This document shows, piece after piece, positions 1-6,887 of a DNA stretch of 10,080 nucleotides. The stretch comes from Odoribacteraceae bacterium (lineage in GTDB: Bacteria > Bacteroidota > Bacteroidia > Bacteroidales > Marinifilaceae). Numbering within the stretch: the first letter of the stretch is position 1; every line of letters begins with the position of its first letter. The DNA lies in the NCBI GenBank assembly GCA_031279175.1, contig JAITJA010000001.1, forward strand, positions 1 through 10,080, given 5' to 3'. Under the pieces are notes generated by a model. It saw only the letters and a list, made by a program, of their open reading frames with translations. It had not been told where the DNA came from and did no database searches. The position numbers and the translations under genes were made by a program.

Positions 1-34
1 CGTTGTCTGTTTTATGTTTTTCAAGTTCACGGTG

Positions 35-64
35 CGAAGGTAACGCGTTTCACGTTATTACAAA
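35..64 (-). promoter_or_regulatory. Bacteroidota-type promoter reading leftward out of the window
   Basis: On the minus strand TTTG (plus-strand CAAA, 61-64) is followed by 18 bases and then TACCTTCG (35-42). This fits the Bacteroidota primary-sigma pattern of TTTG at -33 and TAnnTTTG at -7, with one T-to-C change in the -7 box. The ten bases TTACCTTCGC recur exactly upstream of the PorV/PorQ-like gene (6696-6705). No ATG follows within the window on this strand, so the gene it serves must start beyond the left edge. It implies that the six-gene operon to the right ends at the acyltransferase, or that the next gene has its own promoter. Confidence 0.6.
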
Positions 65-85
65 GAAAACCGCGTTCTTTTTTTT
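62..85 (+). terminator. Possible weak terminator (A/T stem plus T tract)
   Basis: AAAGAA (62-67) and TTCTTT (75-80) can pair around a GC-rich loop, and on the plus strand the stem runs into further T residues to position 85. The stem is short and A/T-only and it overlaps the leftward promoter's TTTG box, so it may be coincidence. No rightward gene is visible upstream of it inside the window. Confidence 0.2.
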
Positions 86-122
86 CACCTTTCTTTCATC
101 ACCCGGCGACGCGGGCCACTTC

Positions 123-1259
123 TCACCCCCCGGATTCCTCCCGCGCGGCGACGGGATTAGCGTATATCCCGAGGAAAATGGAGGAGAAAGCGGCGGGATC
201 TTCCACGTCGACGAGGGAACAGGCGACACGGTAGTGGTGGTGGAAAAGATCGCGCTGGACGGGAGAATAGTGGCGCGCGTGACGCTCGTTGCCGGCGAGG
301 AGATCACTGGCGATATAATTATTGCACGACAGGCGATAGTTGGCCGTCACCTGGCTGTCGACGAGCGCGGCGACCCGCTCGTTGAAGCCACCGGGGGAGA
401 GCGCGACAAACGGCAAGAGATCGTCCGCGGAGAGCGGCGCGCCAACGCGGAGATGTACCTCCCCCTTGGGAGCGGTGACGCCGGTGATGATCGCGCGGAG
501 ATCCTCCCCGGGTTGCTTGACGTACCTTCCCTGGCGAGAGCGGTAGCGCTCCAGGGCCTTGAGGACGTCGCACGGCTCCCACTCGTAGGAGATGGAGAGC
601 GGCACGATGTTTAACGCGGCCAGCGCGTCGACGGGATTTCCCGGGGCGGAGAGACGAAACATCTTGATGATCCCCCTGTCGGTAACGTCGCGCCCGTCCT
701 TCGTCCTCCCGTTTCGTTGCGCGATCCAGACGGACTCGCGTTTCACGGTGATGGCGTGCCGGATATAGGCGGAGAGACGGGAAGAGGTGGCGTAAAGCTC
801 CCTGGCCGTGCCGCCGAGGACGAGCTTGAACATCTTGTTCGCCTTCCCGACGTCAACGACAAGGGGCGAGGACATGAGGTTGCTGCCAAAAGAGACCTCC
901 GAGGTGCGATGCCCGGCCCGGTAGAGGGCGTACTGGAGGAAAGAGGCGTCGAGGACAATGTCGCGGTGATTGGAGACGAAGAGATAGCGGCGCGCGGGAT
1001 CCAGGTCTTGCAGCCCGGAGACGGAGAAACCGGTGGTGGAACGGGCAATGACCTGCTCGACGAATGTCTTCATGGTCTGCAACTGGAACTCCTCGACGGA
1101 GACGTACCCGCGCACCATCGCCCTGACCCGCTCGAGGTCGAGGCCGGGATAGACGAAGGCGGCGAGACGGGGGAAGAGCTCGTCGGCGGTGATCCGTTGC
1201 ATGGCGGCCGGGATCTCGTCGTCGCGGTACGGGCGGAGGTCGTCGAAGGAATCGTTCAT
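123..1259 (-). CDS. PlsB/PlsC-like glycerolipid-type acyltransferase
   Basis: This 378-residue protein is probably an acyltransferase that moves an acyl group onto a glycerol-phosphate or related acceptor at the inner face of the membrane. The catalytic block is around residues 94-104 (FVSNHRDIVLD), with His98 followed by Asp100 and Asp104. The second block is WIAQRNGRTKDG at 178-189, matching the Arg-Gly phosphate-binding motif of glycerol-3-phosphate acyltransferases. The spacing is H-x5-D (or HxD) and not the textbook H-x4-D. From memory, related Bacteroidota proteins share this NHRD form, so it is probably a family trait and not damage. No signal peptide or clear membrane span is seen. 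Its ATG overlaps the stop of the upstream ligase gene (ATGA), implying translational coupling, and it is the last visible gene of the operon. The acyl acceptor cannot be read from sequence. Confidence 0.85.
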   Translation of the reverse strand: MNDSFDDLRPYRDDEIPAAMQRITADELFPRLAAFVYPGLDLERVRAMVRGYVSVEEFQLQTMKTFVEQVIARSTTGFSVSGLQDLDPARRYLFVSNHRDIVLDASFLQYALYRAGHRTSEVSFGSNLMSSPLVVDVGKANKMFKLVLGGTARELYATSSRLSAYIRHAITVKRESVWIAQRNGRTKDGRDVTDRGIIKMFRLSAPGNPVDALAALNIVPLSISYEWEPCDVLKALERYRSRQGRYVKQPGEDLRAIITGVTAPKGEVHLRVGAPLSADDLLPFVALSPGGFNERVAALVDSQVTANYRLSCNNYIASDLLAGNERHARHYSPVQRDLFHHHYRVACSLVDVEDPAAFSSIFLGIYANPVAAREESGG

Positions 1260-2560
1260 GCCTTTCCCGGTCGTTTGTCGATAAACTTGACGGGCTTCCG
1301 GCTCGCGTCGGGATAATTGACGCGGCGGATCTCGTCGGGCGACGCGACGAGGATGTTCGGGGCGACGCGTACCCTGGCGCGAAACCGGTCCTTGAGATCC
1401 TTGACGAGATCGTCAACAGTACCGGGGCGAGCGCCGACGCGGACGGTGACGTCGTCGTTGCCGCTGTCGTTGTAGTCGACCTCGACGACGTAATTCTCGA
1501 CGTACGGCGCGTTGTCGAGCACGTCGAAGAGCGCGGGCGGGTAGAGGGTTGTTCCCTTGAACTTGATCATGTGGTTGACGCGGCCGACGACGGGACTAAC
1601 GCGCGCGGAGGTGCGACCGCACGGGCACGGTTCGGGGTGTATGCTGACGAGGTCGCCGGTCTTGAATCGCAGGAGCGGCATTCCCTCCACGCCGACGTGG
1701 GTGATGACGAGCTCGCCGACGCTCCCCCCGGGGACGGTCTGCCCGCGTTCGTCGACCAGCTCGCAGATGACGAGCTCGGGGTGATGATGCCCGCCCCTGC
1801 CGTGCTCGCACTCGGCAAAGGTGGTGGCCATCTCGGTGGAGGCGTAGGTGGAGTGGAGCGCGACGTCCCACTTCTCCTTGACGCGCTGCCCGAGGAGGTT
1901 GAGGGAGAAATCGGCCTCGCGTAGCCCCTCGCCGATGCAGACGGCCTTCTTGACGCTGGAGGCGCGGTAGTCGATGCCGTGCTCCTCGGCGTACTTGATG
2001 ACGTGCAGGATAAAGGAGGGGACGCACATGATCGTGTCGGGACGCACGCGGCGGATGGTGTCCCATTGCAGCTCCGGGATGCCGTTCCCGACGCGTATAA
2101 CGCCGGCGCCAAGGGCGCGCAGGCCGAGGAAATAGGCGATGCCGGCCATGAACCGCTTGTCGAGGGTCGTCATGAGCTGGACGACGTCGCCGGGACGCGT
2201 GCCGGTGCAGAGGAAGGAGAGCTTCTCGTTATAGGCGAGGCGGTCGAGATCGCGGTCCGTCATGGCAAACGTGACGGGGTCGCCGAGCGTGCCGGAGGTG
2301 GTGATATAGTCGATGATCTTCTCGCGGGGGACGCAAAGGAACTCCTCGTTGTGGCGCTGGAGATCCTCCTTGGTGGTAAAGGGGATATCCCGCAGCTCCT
2401 CCACCCGCCGGATGGCGCGCGGGTTGACGCCGTTCTCGCGGAAAAGGCGGCGATAATAAGGCGAGCGCTCGCGGAGATAACGGAGCGTCTCCCGTAGCTT
2501 TTTCTCCTGGAAACGCCGGATCACCTCGAGCGGTTCGCGTTCGATGGCTGCCTCTTTCAT
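1256..2560 (-). CDS. PaaK-like adenylate-forming CoA ligase (phenylacetate-CoA ligase family)
   Basis: This cytoplasmic enzyme of 434 residues matches the usual length of phenylacetate-CoA ligases. The family activates a carboxylic acid with ATP to an acyl-adenylate and then to a CoA thioester. Visible motifs are the phosphate-binding loop TTSGTLGDP at 87-95, YASTE at 239-243, the ribose-binding TGD at 301-303, the hinge region VVGRVNHMIKFKG at 324-336, and a C-terminal RKPVKFIDKR at 421-430 holding the likely catalytic lysine. Cys251, His253 or nearby histidines, Cys311 and Cys313 (CPCGR) resemble a structural zinc site found in some family members; that is inferred. The substrate is unknown: aryl acids are typical, but the neighbours (FAD desaturase/reductase, acyltransferase) allow an aryl-substituted or fatty acid. 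The gene starts inside the stop of the 119-residue protein (ATGA) and ends in the acyltransferase start (ATGA). Confidence 0.9.
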   Translation of the reverse strand: MKEAAIEREPLEVIRRFQEKKLRETLRYLRERSPYYRRLFRENGVNPRAIRRVEELRDIPFTTKEDLQRHNEEFLCVPREKIIDYITTSGTLGDPVTFAMTDRDLDRLAYNEKLSFLCTGTRPGDVVQLMTTLDKRFMAGIAYFLGLRALGAGVIRVGNGIPELQWDTIRRVRPDTIMCVPSFILHVIKYAEEHGIDYRASSVKKAVCIGEGLREADFSLNLLGQRVKEKWDVALHSTYASTEMATTFAECEHGRGGHHHPELVICELVDERGQTVPGGSVGELVITHVGVEGMPLLRFKTGDLVSIHPEPCPCGRTSARVSPVVGRVNHMIKFKGTTLYPPALFDVLDNAPYVENYVVEVDYNDSGNDDVTVRVGARPGTVDDLVKDLKDRFRARVRVAPNILVASPDEIRRVNYPDASRKPVKFIDKRPGKA

Positions 2561-2916
2561 GGTTTCTCGAATAACGCGTTAACCTCTTCCCGCGTCAGCC
2601 GGCGATAGGCGGGCGCGTCGCCGAAAGAGACTTCGAAGTAATCTTCATCGTAGAAAGAGAGTTTGGAGTTCGTGCCGGGGTTACACTCGATATAGGTGAC
2701 GGGCGCGTCGCCCAGCCCCTTGGCCGCGCGCACCTGCCCGGCGAGCAATGGCCCGGCGGCGGTGACGGAGGTGCCGGGATTATCCTGGTAAAGCTCCGTG
2801 ACGATGATCACCTTCCGGTCGCCCTTGTCGATGATCTTTAGCCCGCACGTCGAGGGGATATCCCATTGTCCCTTGAAGTGAAAAAGCTCGTCGTAATACG
2901 TTTCCGGTACTTTCAT
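2557..2916 (-). CDS. Conserved-looking small protein of unknown function (119 aa)
   Basis: I do not recognise a named family. The 119-residue product has no signal peptide and no membrane span and looks like a small soluble alpha/beta protein. Notable are a central beta-rich segment with KVIIVTEL (34-41) followed by the polar turn NPGTSVT (46-52), a helix-like LLAGQVRAAKGL (57-68), a strand VTYIECNPG (73-81) and an acidic aromatic segment FYDEDYFEVSF (87-97). Reality as a gene is supported by position: it sits 3 bases after the radical SAM stop, its stop overlaps the ligase start (ATGA), and its composition matches the neighbours. Its place between the radical SAM enzyme and the ligase suggests an accessory or partner role, for example substrate or cofactor handling, but nothing in the sequence proves that. 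Confidence 0.75.
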   Translation of the reverse strand: MKVPETYYDELFHFKGQWDIPSTCGLKIIDKGDRKVIIVTELYQDNPGTSVTAAGPLLAGQVRAAKGLGDAPVTYIECNPGTNSKLSFYDEDYFEVSFGDAPAYRRLTREEVNALFEKP

Positions 2917-2919
2917 GAT

Positions 2920-4200
2920 TCAGTTCGTTACGATTTTCCTGACGACCTCCTTGCCGAAGGATCGGTTAACTAATCGCCGGTCGCGGGGGCGGTAAGTGCC
3001 CTCGTTCATCTCCCGGAGGGCGACGTTACAGAAGAGGCGGAACATCTTCGACTCCTGCGACTCGTCGCGGTAGAAAGTCTCCCACGCGTAGTCGTACAAC
3101 TCCTGCAGGCGTTCGGCGCTCATGTGCCTGGGGTGGAAGACGACCTGCCCGGCGTTGTAATGATTCCAGTCGAAGTCGAAGATGCGGCCCTCGCGGAGGA
3201 AATCGTCGTAGCCCTTCGTGTGCGGGAATGGGGTCATGATGGTAAACTCGGCGAGGTCGAGATCGATCTCGAGGAGGAAATCGACGAGGCGTTTGATATC
3301 ATCTTCCGTCTGGTTGTCGAGACCGAGGAGGATCGTGCCCTCGACGCCGATCCCGTGATCGTGATAGCGTTTCACGCGTTCCTTGATATAGTCCGAGGTA
3401 TCGTAAACGGCCTGGTAGACGTACCACGCGCCGGCACGCGCGGCGAGGTCGAGGATCTCCGGGTCATCCTCGATCGTGTGGCTGATCCATTTCTTCTTGA
3501 AGGGGATCATCTCGCGGAAGAGCTCCTTCTCCCACTCTTTATTTTGCGCCAAAGAATTATCGACGACGAAGAGGCGGTTATTCTCGATCCCGGCCAGCTC
3601 CTCGATCACCTTATCCATTGGTCGCGGGCGGAAGACGCGTCCCCCGAGGTAGGAGACGGCGCAGGGGTAACAACTGAAGCGACAGCCTCGGGAGGCATGG
3701 AAGAGATCGACCATCTGCACGCCCTTGTGGTTATACAGTTCCCGCTTGTAGAGATCCCTTCGCGCGGGGCCCACCTCCTCGATGGCGGGGTGTCGTCCCA
3801 TGTAATTATAGACCTTCTTCAGGCTGCCTTGTTTCCAGTCCTCCATCACCTGTCCCGATCGTCCTTCAGCTTCCCCGAGGAATATCGCGTCGGCGTGCAG
3901 CGCGGTCTCCTCGGCATGTAACATGGTCGCGATGCCCCCGAACACCACCTGCTTTCCCTGTTCCCGGAAGCGGGTGGCGAGCTCCCATCCTCTTTGCACC
4001 TGCGTGCTGAGCATCATGGAAATGCCGACGAGGTCACATGTCTCGTCGAAGTCGATATCCTCCACGTTCTCGTCCGTGAAAGAGACCTCCACGTCTTCCG
4101 GCAGCGTGGCGGCGAAGGCGACGGGGCCGTGTGGCGGGAGGTTGAAAGTGGTCTGTCCTTTTAGTTTTTCCCAGCGCGGGTAGATAAGTTTGAATTTCAT
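2920..4200 (-). CDS. B12-binding-domain radical SAM enzyme
   Basis: The product of 426 residues is a class B-type radical SAM protein. The N-terminal half resembles a cobalamin-binding Rossmann domain, with VVFGGIATMLHAEE (85-98) and the following HADAIFLGEAEG (102-113), typical of the BchE/HpnP-like group. A DxHxxG cobalamin ligand motif is not evident, so B12 may be bound base-off without that histidine, or not at all. The radical SAM core starts with SRGCRFSCYPC (170-180), where Cys173, Cys177 and Cys180 form the CxxxCxxC iron-sulfur site. Later segments such as GIGVEGTILLGLDNQTEDD (283-301) and the MTPFPHTKG stretch (322-330) are family-typical. The chosen ATG at 4200 overlaps the FAD oxidoreductase stop (ATGA); an upstream in-frame ATG at 4257 would add 19 residues inside the previous gene and is unlikely. 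Possible reactions are methylation, cyclisation or another C-H functionalisation of the pathway product; the actual one is unknown. Confidence 0.92.
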   Translation of the reverse strand: MKFKLIYPRWEKLKGQTTFNLPPHGPVAFAATLPEDVEVSFTDENVEDIDFDETCDLVGISMMLSTQVQRGWELATRFREQGKQVVFGGIATMLHAEETALHADAIFLGEAEGRSGQVMEDWKQGSLKKVYNYMGRHPAIEEVGPARRDLYKRELYNHKGVQMVDLFHASRGCRFSCYPCAVSYLGGRVFRPRPMDKVIEELAGIENNRLFVVDNSLAQNKEWEKELFREMIPFKKKWISHTIEDDPEILDLAARAGAWYVYQAVYDTSDYIKERVKRYHDHGIGVEGTILLGLDNQTEDDIKRLVDFLLEIDLDLAEFTIMTPFPHTKGYDDFLREGRIFDFDWNHYNAGQVVFHPRHMSAERLQELYDYAWETFYRDESQESKMFRLFCNVALREMNEGTYRPRDRRLVNRSFGKEVVRKIVTN

Positions 4201-5693
4201 ACGACACGTGCGTTTATCTTGTTTAGTAAATATTCCATTCCCACGAGCGCGGAGCAAGTCTCGACGGCCGTGACGGGCACGCCGAGGATACCGTGCAGGT
4301 GGACATTCTGCCCGGTGAAGAGCAGGTTAGAGAGTTTCGTGCGGGTGGAGAGGTGGGAGCGTTCCGGGTGATCGTGCTCCCGCGCGAAGCCGTAGAGCGC
4401 GCCCTCCTTCCGCTTGCAGTAATCGCGGATGGTGAGCGGGCTGGCGCTATACGCGCTCTTGATGCAGGAGCGGATACCGGGGAACACCCGCTCGAGCCTG
4501 GTGATCACGCGCTCTTCCCGTTCTCGCTTGAAAGCCTCGTATGTCTCGCCTCGTTGCCCGGTGGTGGTATGTTCCCACTGCCTGACGTCGTCGAAGTGCA
4601 TGATACAGGTGACGATCATCTTCCTGGCGAAGCGGTCGCTCGTCGTCTCGGGAGGGGTGATGCACATCAAGCCGCGGGGCCACTCCTTATCGCCGCGGTC
4701 GGCCTGTCGCCACGCGTCCTCGTGCCGCTCCATGTAGAAGCGCGCGTGATTAAAGAAGGGAAACGCGCCCGGCTTGAAGACGAGGAAGAGGGAAAAGGCC
4801 GAGTAAGTGGAGGGGATCGCGTCGATCCGCTGGCAGTAGGAGCGTTGCAACTTGTCGCGGTCGAGCAGGTCGAAGAGAGAACGGGGGTCTATCGAGGAGA
4901 TGTACCATGCCGCGCGATGCCGCTCCCCGTCGACCGAGACGACGTGGTCGATGGCCTTGTCCCGGATCTCGACGCGCGCGATACCCCGGGCGACGCGTAG
5001 TTCTCCCCCCGCCCGTGTCATGACGTCGACGAGCGCGTCGGCCAGTTGCCGGCTACCACCGACGAAGCGCGTGGAGCCCTCGATGTAGAGTTTGCTCACG
5101 AAGGCGTGGATATAGGCGGGGGTCTTGTACCGGTCACCGGCATAGAGCGGGTTGCGGAAAGCCAGGACGCTCCTCAGGCGCTCGTTCGAGGTAGACGCGT
5201 CGATGAACTCGCCCACGCTCCGCGCGAAACGCGGGGCGTGTTGTATGGGAGTGGGGAGGCGCAAGTCGTACAGGCGATCCTCGTCGCAGAGCGCGTACAT
5301 TGCCTCGACGTGCCGCCGGATATTCTCCCGCTCCGTCGGGAACTCCGCCGCCAGTGCCTCGACAAGGCGCGAGGCCCCGCGTGGAAACCGGTATTGTTTC
5401 CCCTCGACGTCGAATTGCTCGAAGCACTCCTCGTCGGCGGGCAACAGCGAGAGGCGATCCATGATACCGAGGTACGTGCAGAGCCTGTGTAACGCCGCGC
5501 CGGGGTGGAACGCGCCGGCAACGTGCATCCCCGTCTCGAACGAGACCCCGTCTCGGCAAAACTCGTGCAGGCCGCCGCCCGCCACGCGGTGTTGCTCGAA
5601 GAGCGTGACGCGAAAACCCTCCCGCGCCAGGATCGCCCCGCAGAACAGCCCGCCGATTCCCCCGCCGATGATAATGACCGCGTCTCGCTCCAT
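4197..5693 (-). CDS. CrtI/RetSat-like FAD-dependent oxidoreductase
   Basis: This 498-residue flavoprotein belongs to the phytoene desaturase / retinol saturase superfamily, which oxidises, reduces or isomerises double bonds in long hydrophobic chains. The N-terminal FAD-binding dinucleotide fold is explicit: VIIIGGGIGGLFCGAIL at 6-22 with the ribose-binding Glu33 in LFEQH. The C-terminal FAD-contact motif is also clear, with LLFTGQNVHLHGILG at 457-471 followed by VPVTAVETC; the TGQ form is closer to retinol saturase-like proteins than to classical CrtI. Length is normal for the family. It begins 8 bases after the PorV/PorQ-like stop and its own stop overlaps the radical SAM start, so it is a core operon member. 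The likely substrate is a polyunsaturated acyl, aryl-polyene or isoprenoid chain, inferred from family and neighbours. No carotenoid synthesis genes are in the window. Confidence 0.92.
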   Translation of the reverse strand: MERDAVIIIGGGIGGLFCGAILAREGFRVTLFEQHRVAGGGLHEFCRDGVSFETGMHVAGAFHPGAALHRLCTYLGIMDRLSLLPADEECFEQFDVEGKQYRFPRGASRLVEALAAEFPTERENIRRHVEAMYALCDEDRLYDLRLPTPIQHAPRFARSVGEFIDASTSNERLRSVLAFRNPLYAGDRYKTPAYIHAFVSKLYIEGSTRFVGGSRQLADALVDVMTRAGGELRVARGIARVEIRDKAIDHVVSVDGERHRAAWYISSIDPRSLFDLLDRDKLQRSYCQRIDAIPSTYSAFSLFLVFKPGAFPFFNHARFYMERHEDAWRQADRGDKEWPRGLMCITPPETTSDRFARKMIVTCIMHFDDVRQWEHTTTGQRGETYEAFKREREERVITRLERVFPGIRSCIKSAYSASPLTIRDYCKRKEGALYGFAREHDHPERSHLSTRTKLSNLLFTGQNVHLHGILGVPVTAVETCSALVGMEYLLNKINARVV

Positions 5694-5701
5694 CTCGTCT
5701 T

Positions 5702-6673
5702 TTACTTGTTATTAAACATCCCGGGGGTGAGGCTTATCGACAGGCGCGCGATCTTGTCGAGGGCGGCGGCGGCCCGGGTCGCCCGCTGGTACGAGAAATC
5801 GACGGCAAGACCGTACGCGCGCGCCCCGCACCCGGCGGAGATAAATTCCGCGGGGCCGCTACCGGTATTGCCGCGGTGGTAGCCGAGGCGCAGCGAGCAC
5901 GCCCCGTACAGCACCTGTTCGACGCCCGTCATGACCTCGCGAGCGCGCTCCCCTCGCGGCGCGAAGCGGTAGCTATACTCCACCGTGCAACGCGCGTCAT
6001 GGTTCGCGTGCAGCGGGAGGCGGATAGCGGCGGCGGCGGTAACCCGGGCGGGAAGACTACCCCGGCTATCGCCGCCGTACGATATGCCCGGGCCGATATT
6101 TGTCGCGGCCGCGCCGACCGTCCACGACGCGCCGCGCCCGGAGAACTCGCGGCGATAACAGACGCTCGCGTTCAACGCCGCGCCGCGCCCGACCGTCGTC
6201 CCCTCCTCGCCGAGGTCGGAAACAATGTAGCGTATCGACGCGCCGGCAGCAAGACCGGCAGCAAGCAAGCGGGCGTATCCCAGGTCGACGGACATGTCCG
6301 CGGGCTTCAGGATGACCTCCCCGTCGACGCGCTCCACGAGTAGTTCCCCCAGCGAGACCCGCTTGAAGGCGACCGTCATCGCTCCTCGCTTGCCGAGCGG
6401 GACACGCGCTGCCGCCGCGTGCATCCGGCTACCGGGGAATGTCTTGTTGATTACCGGGGAATAGGTATAGGCCAGCGCGAAGGGGAGCGCGCGCGACGCG
6501 AGTTTCGCGTGATGACCGGCAGCGGCCCACGCGTCCGGTTCTGTCGCCAACGACGCGCCGCCAAGGGACGCCGCCCGCGCGTCCGGAACGATCTCGAGGA
6601 ATGACGCGACCTGCGCCGGGGCAACAAGGACGCGCGACAAGAGTAAGCAGCAAAGGAGTTGTCTTCGTATCAT
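5702..6673 (-). CDS. PorV/PorQ-family outer-membrane beta-barrel protein
   Basis: The predicted protein has 323 residues from the ATG at 6673. It begins MIRRQLLCCLLLSRVLVAPA, a good signal peptide with an Ala-Pro-Ala cleavage site, and then carries the family signature FLEIVPDARAASLGGASLAT followed by EPDAWAAA. The rest alternates short amphipathic beta strands and Gly/Ala-rich turns, as expected for a FadL-like outer-membrane barrel. The family includes PorV and PorQ of the type IX secretion system and many paralogues of unknown role. An ATG 21 bases upstream (6694) is possible, but a TTACCTTCGC promoter-like box lies only a few bases before it, so translation from 6673 fits better. The end is unusual: after the expected final strand (ARLSISL) there is a short tail, and the last residue is Lys, not aromatic. 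It is first in the operon, 8 bases before the FAD oxidoreductase, suggesting transport or display of the pathway product; this is inference. Confidence 0.83.
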   Translation of the reverse strand: MIRRQLLCCLLLSRVLVAPAQVASFLEIVPDARAASLGGASLATEPDAWAAAGHHAKLASRALPFALAYTYSPVINKTFPGSRMHAAAARVPLGKRGAMTVAFKRVSLGELLVERVDGEVILKPADMSVDLGYARLLAAGLAAGASIRYIVSDLGEEGTTVGRGAALNASVCYRREFSGRGASWTVGAAATNIGPGISYGGDSRGSLPARVTAAAAIRLPLHANHDARCTVEYSYRFAPRGERAREVMTGVEQVLYGACSLRLGYHRGNTGSGPAEFISAGCGARAYGLAVDFSYQRATRAAAALDKIARLSISLTPGMFNNK

Positions 6674-6695
6674 CTTCTGTTTCGCCTGTATCATC

Positions 6696-6705
6696 GCGAA
6701 GGTAA
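6696..6705 (-). promoter_or_regulatory. Putative -7 promoter element of the six-gene operon
   Basis: The minus strand reads TTACCTTCGC here, identical to the box of the leftward promoter at 34-43 and close to the Bacteroidota -7 consensus TAnnTTTG. A start of transcription about 7 bases downstream would give a short leader before the ATG at 6673 and would exclude the ATG at 6694. No TTTG is seen at the expected -33 distance, so the promoter is weaker, activated, or misassigned. Confidence 0.45.
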
Positions 6706-6814
6706 TACTTGTTTCATGAATCCGGCCGCGCGACGGGGAATAACCGGGGCGCGTCGCGACGCGGGTATTTCAAGAATTCCCGGGAGATACATGGATAAAA
6801 TATATGGCGCACGT

Positions 6815-6845
6815 GTTGTTTTATTGCTTCGCGAACATACATTCG
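6815..6845 (+). promoter_or_regulatory. Putative promoter of the fimbrillin-like lipoprotein gene
   Basis: GTTG (6815-6818), a 19-base spacer and TACATTCG (6838-6845) match the Bacteroidota TTTG / TAnnTTTG pattern with one mismatch in each box. The -7 box has the same T-to-C change as the other two promoter-like sites in the window and continues with CGCGA. Transcription would start near 6852, giving a leader of about 35 A/T-rich bases before the ATG at 6888. Confidence 0.45.
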
Positions 6846-6848
6846 CGA
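6829..6848. repeat. Inverted repeat overlapping the putative -7 box
   Basis: TCGCGAA (6829-6835) and TTCGCGA (6842-6848) form a perfect 7-base inverted repeat separated by 6 bases. The right arm lies over the putative -7 element of the lipoprotein gene, so it could be an operator for a dimeric repressor. It is short and GC-centred, and chance in CG-rich DNA cannot be excluded. Confidence 0.35.
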
Positions 6849-6887
6849 GCAACCGAAACAATTTAATCGCTTTAACAGAAACATTTT

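Noticed and set aside
102..115. Terminator for the leftward operon
   Set aside because: The CCCG/CGGG stem has only 4 base pairs and no T tract follows on the minus strand.
3..614. Long rightward open frame opposite the acyltransferase
   Set aside because: It lies antisense to a gene with clear catalytic motifs, has no family resemblance and reflects the stop-poor GC-rich codon pattern. The same holds for rightward frames at 717-1316, 3124-3921, 4293-5000 and 5046-5492.
4201..4257. Upstream start for the radical SAM gene
   Set aside because: It would add 19 residues within the preceding gene; the ATG at 4200 has the same ATGA coupling as its neighbours and leads directly into the conserved N-terminal fold.
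123..5693. Classical aryl polyene, flexirubin or carotenoid gene cluster
   Set aside because: No ketosynthase, acyl carrier protein, dehydratase, phytoene synthase or prenyltransferase is present; only single families overlap with such clusters.
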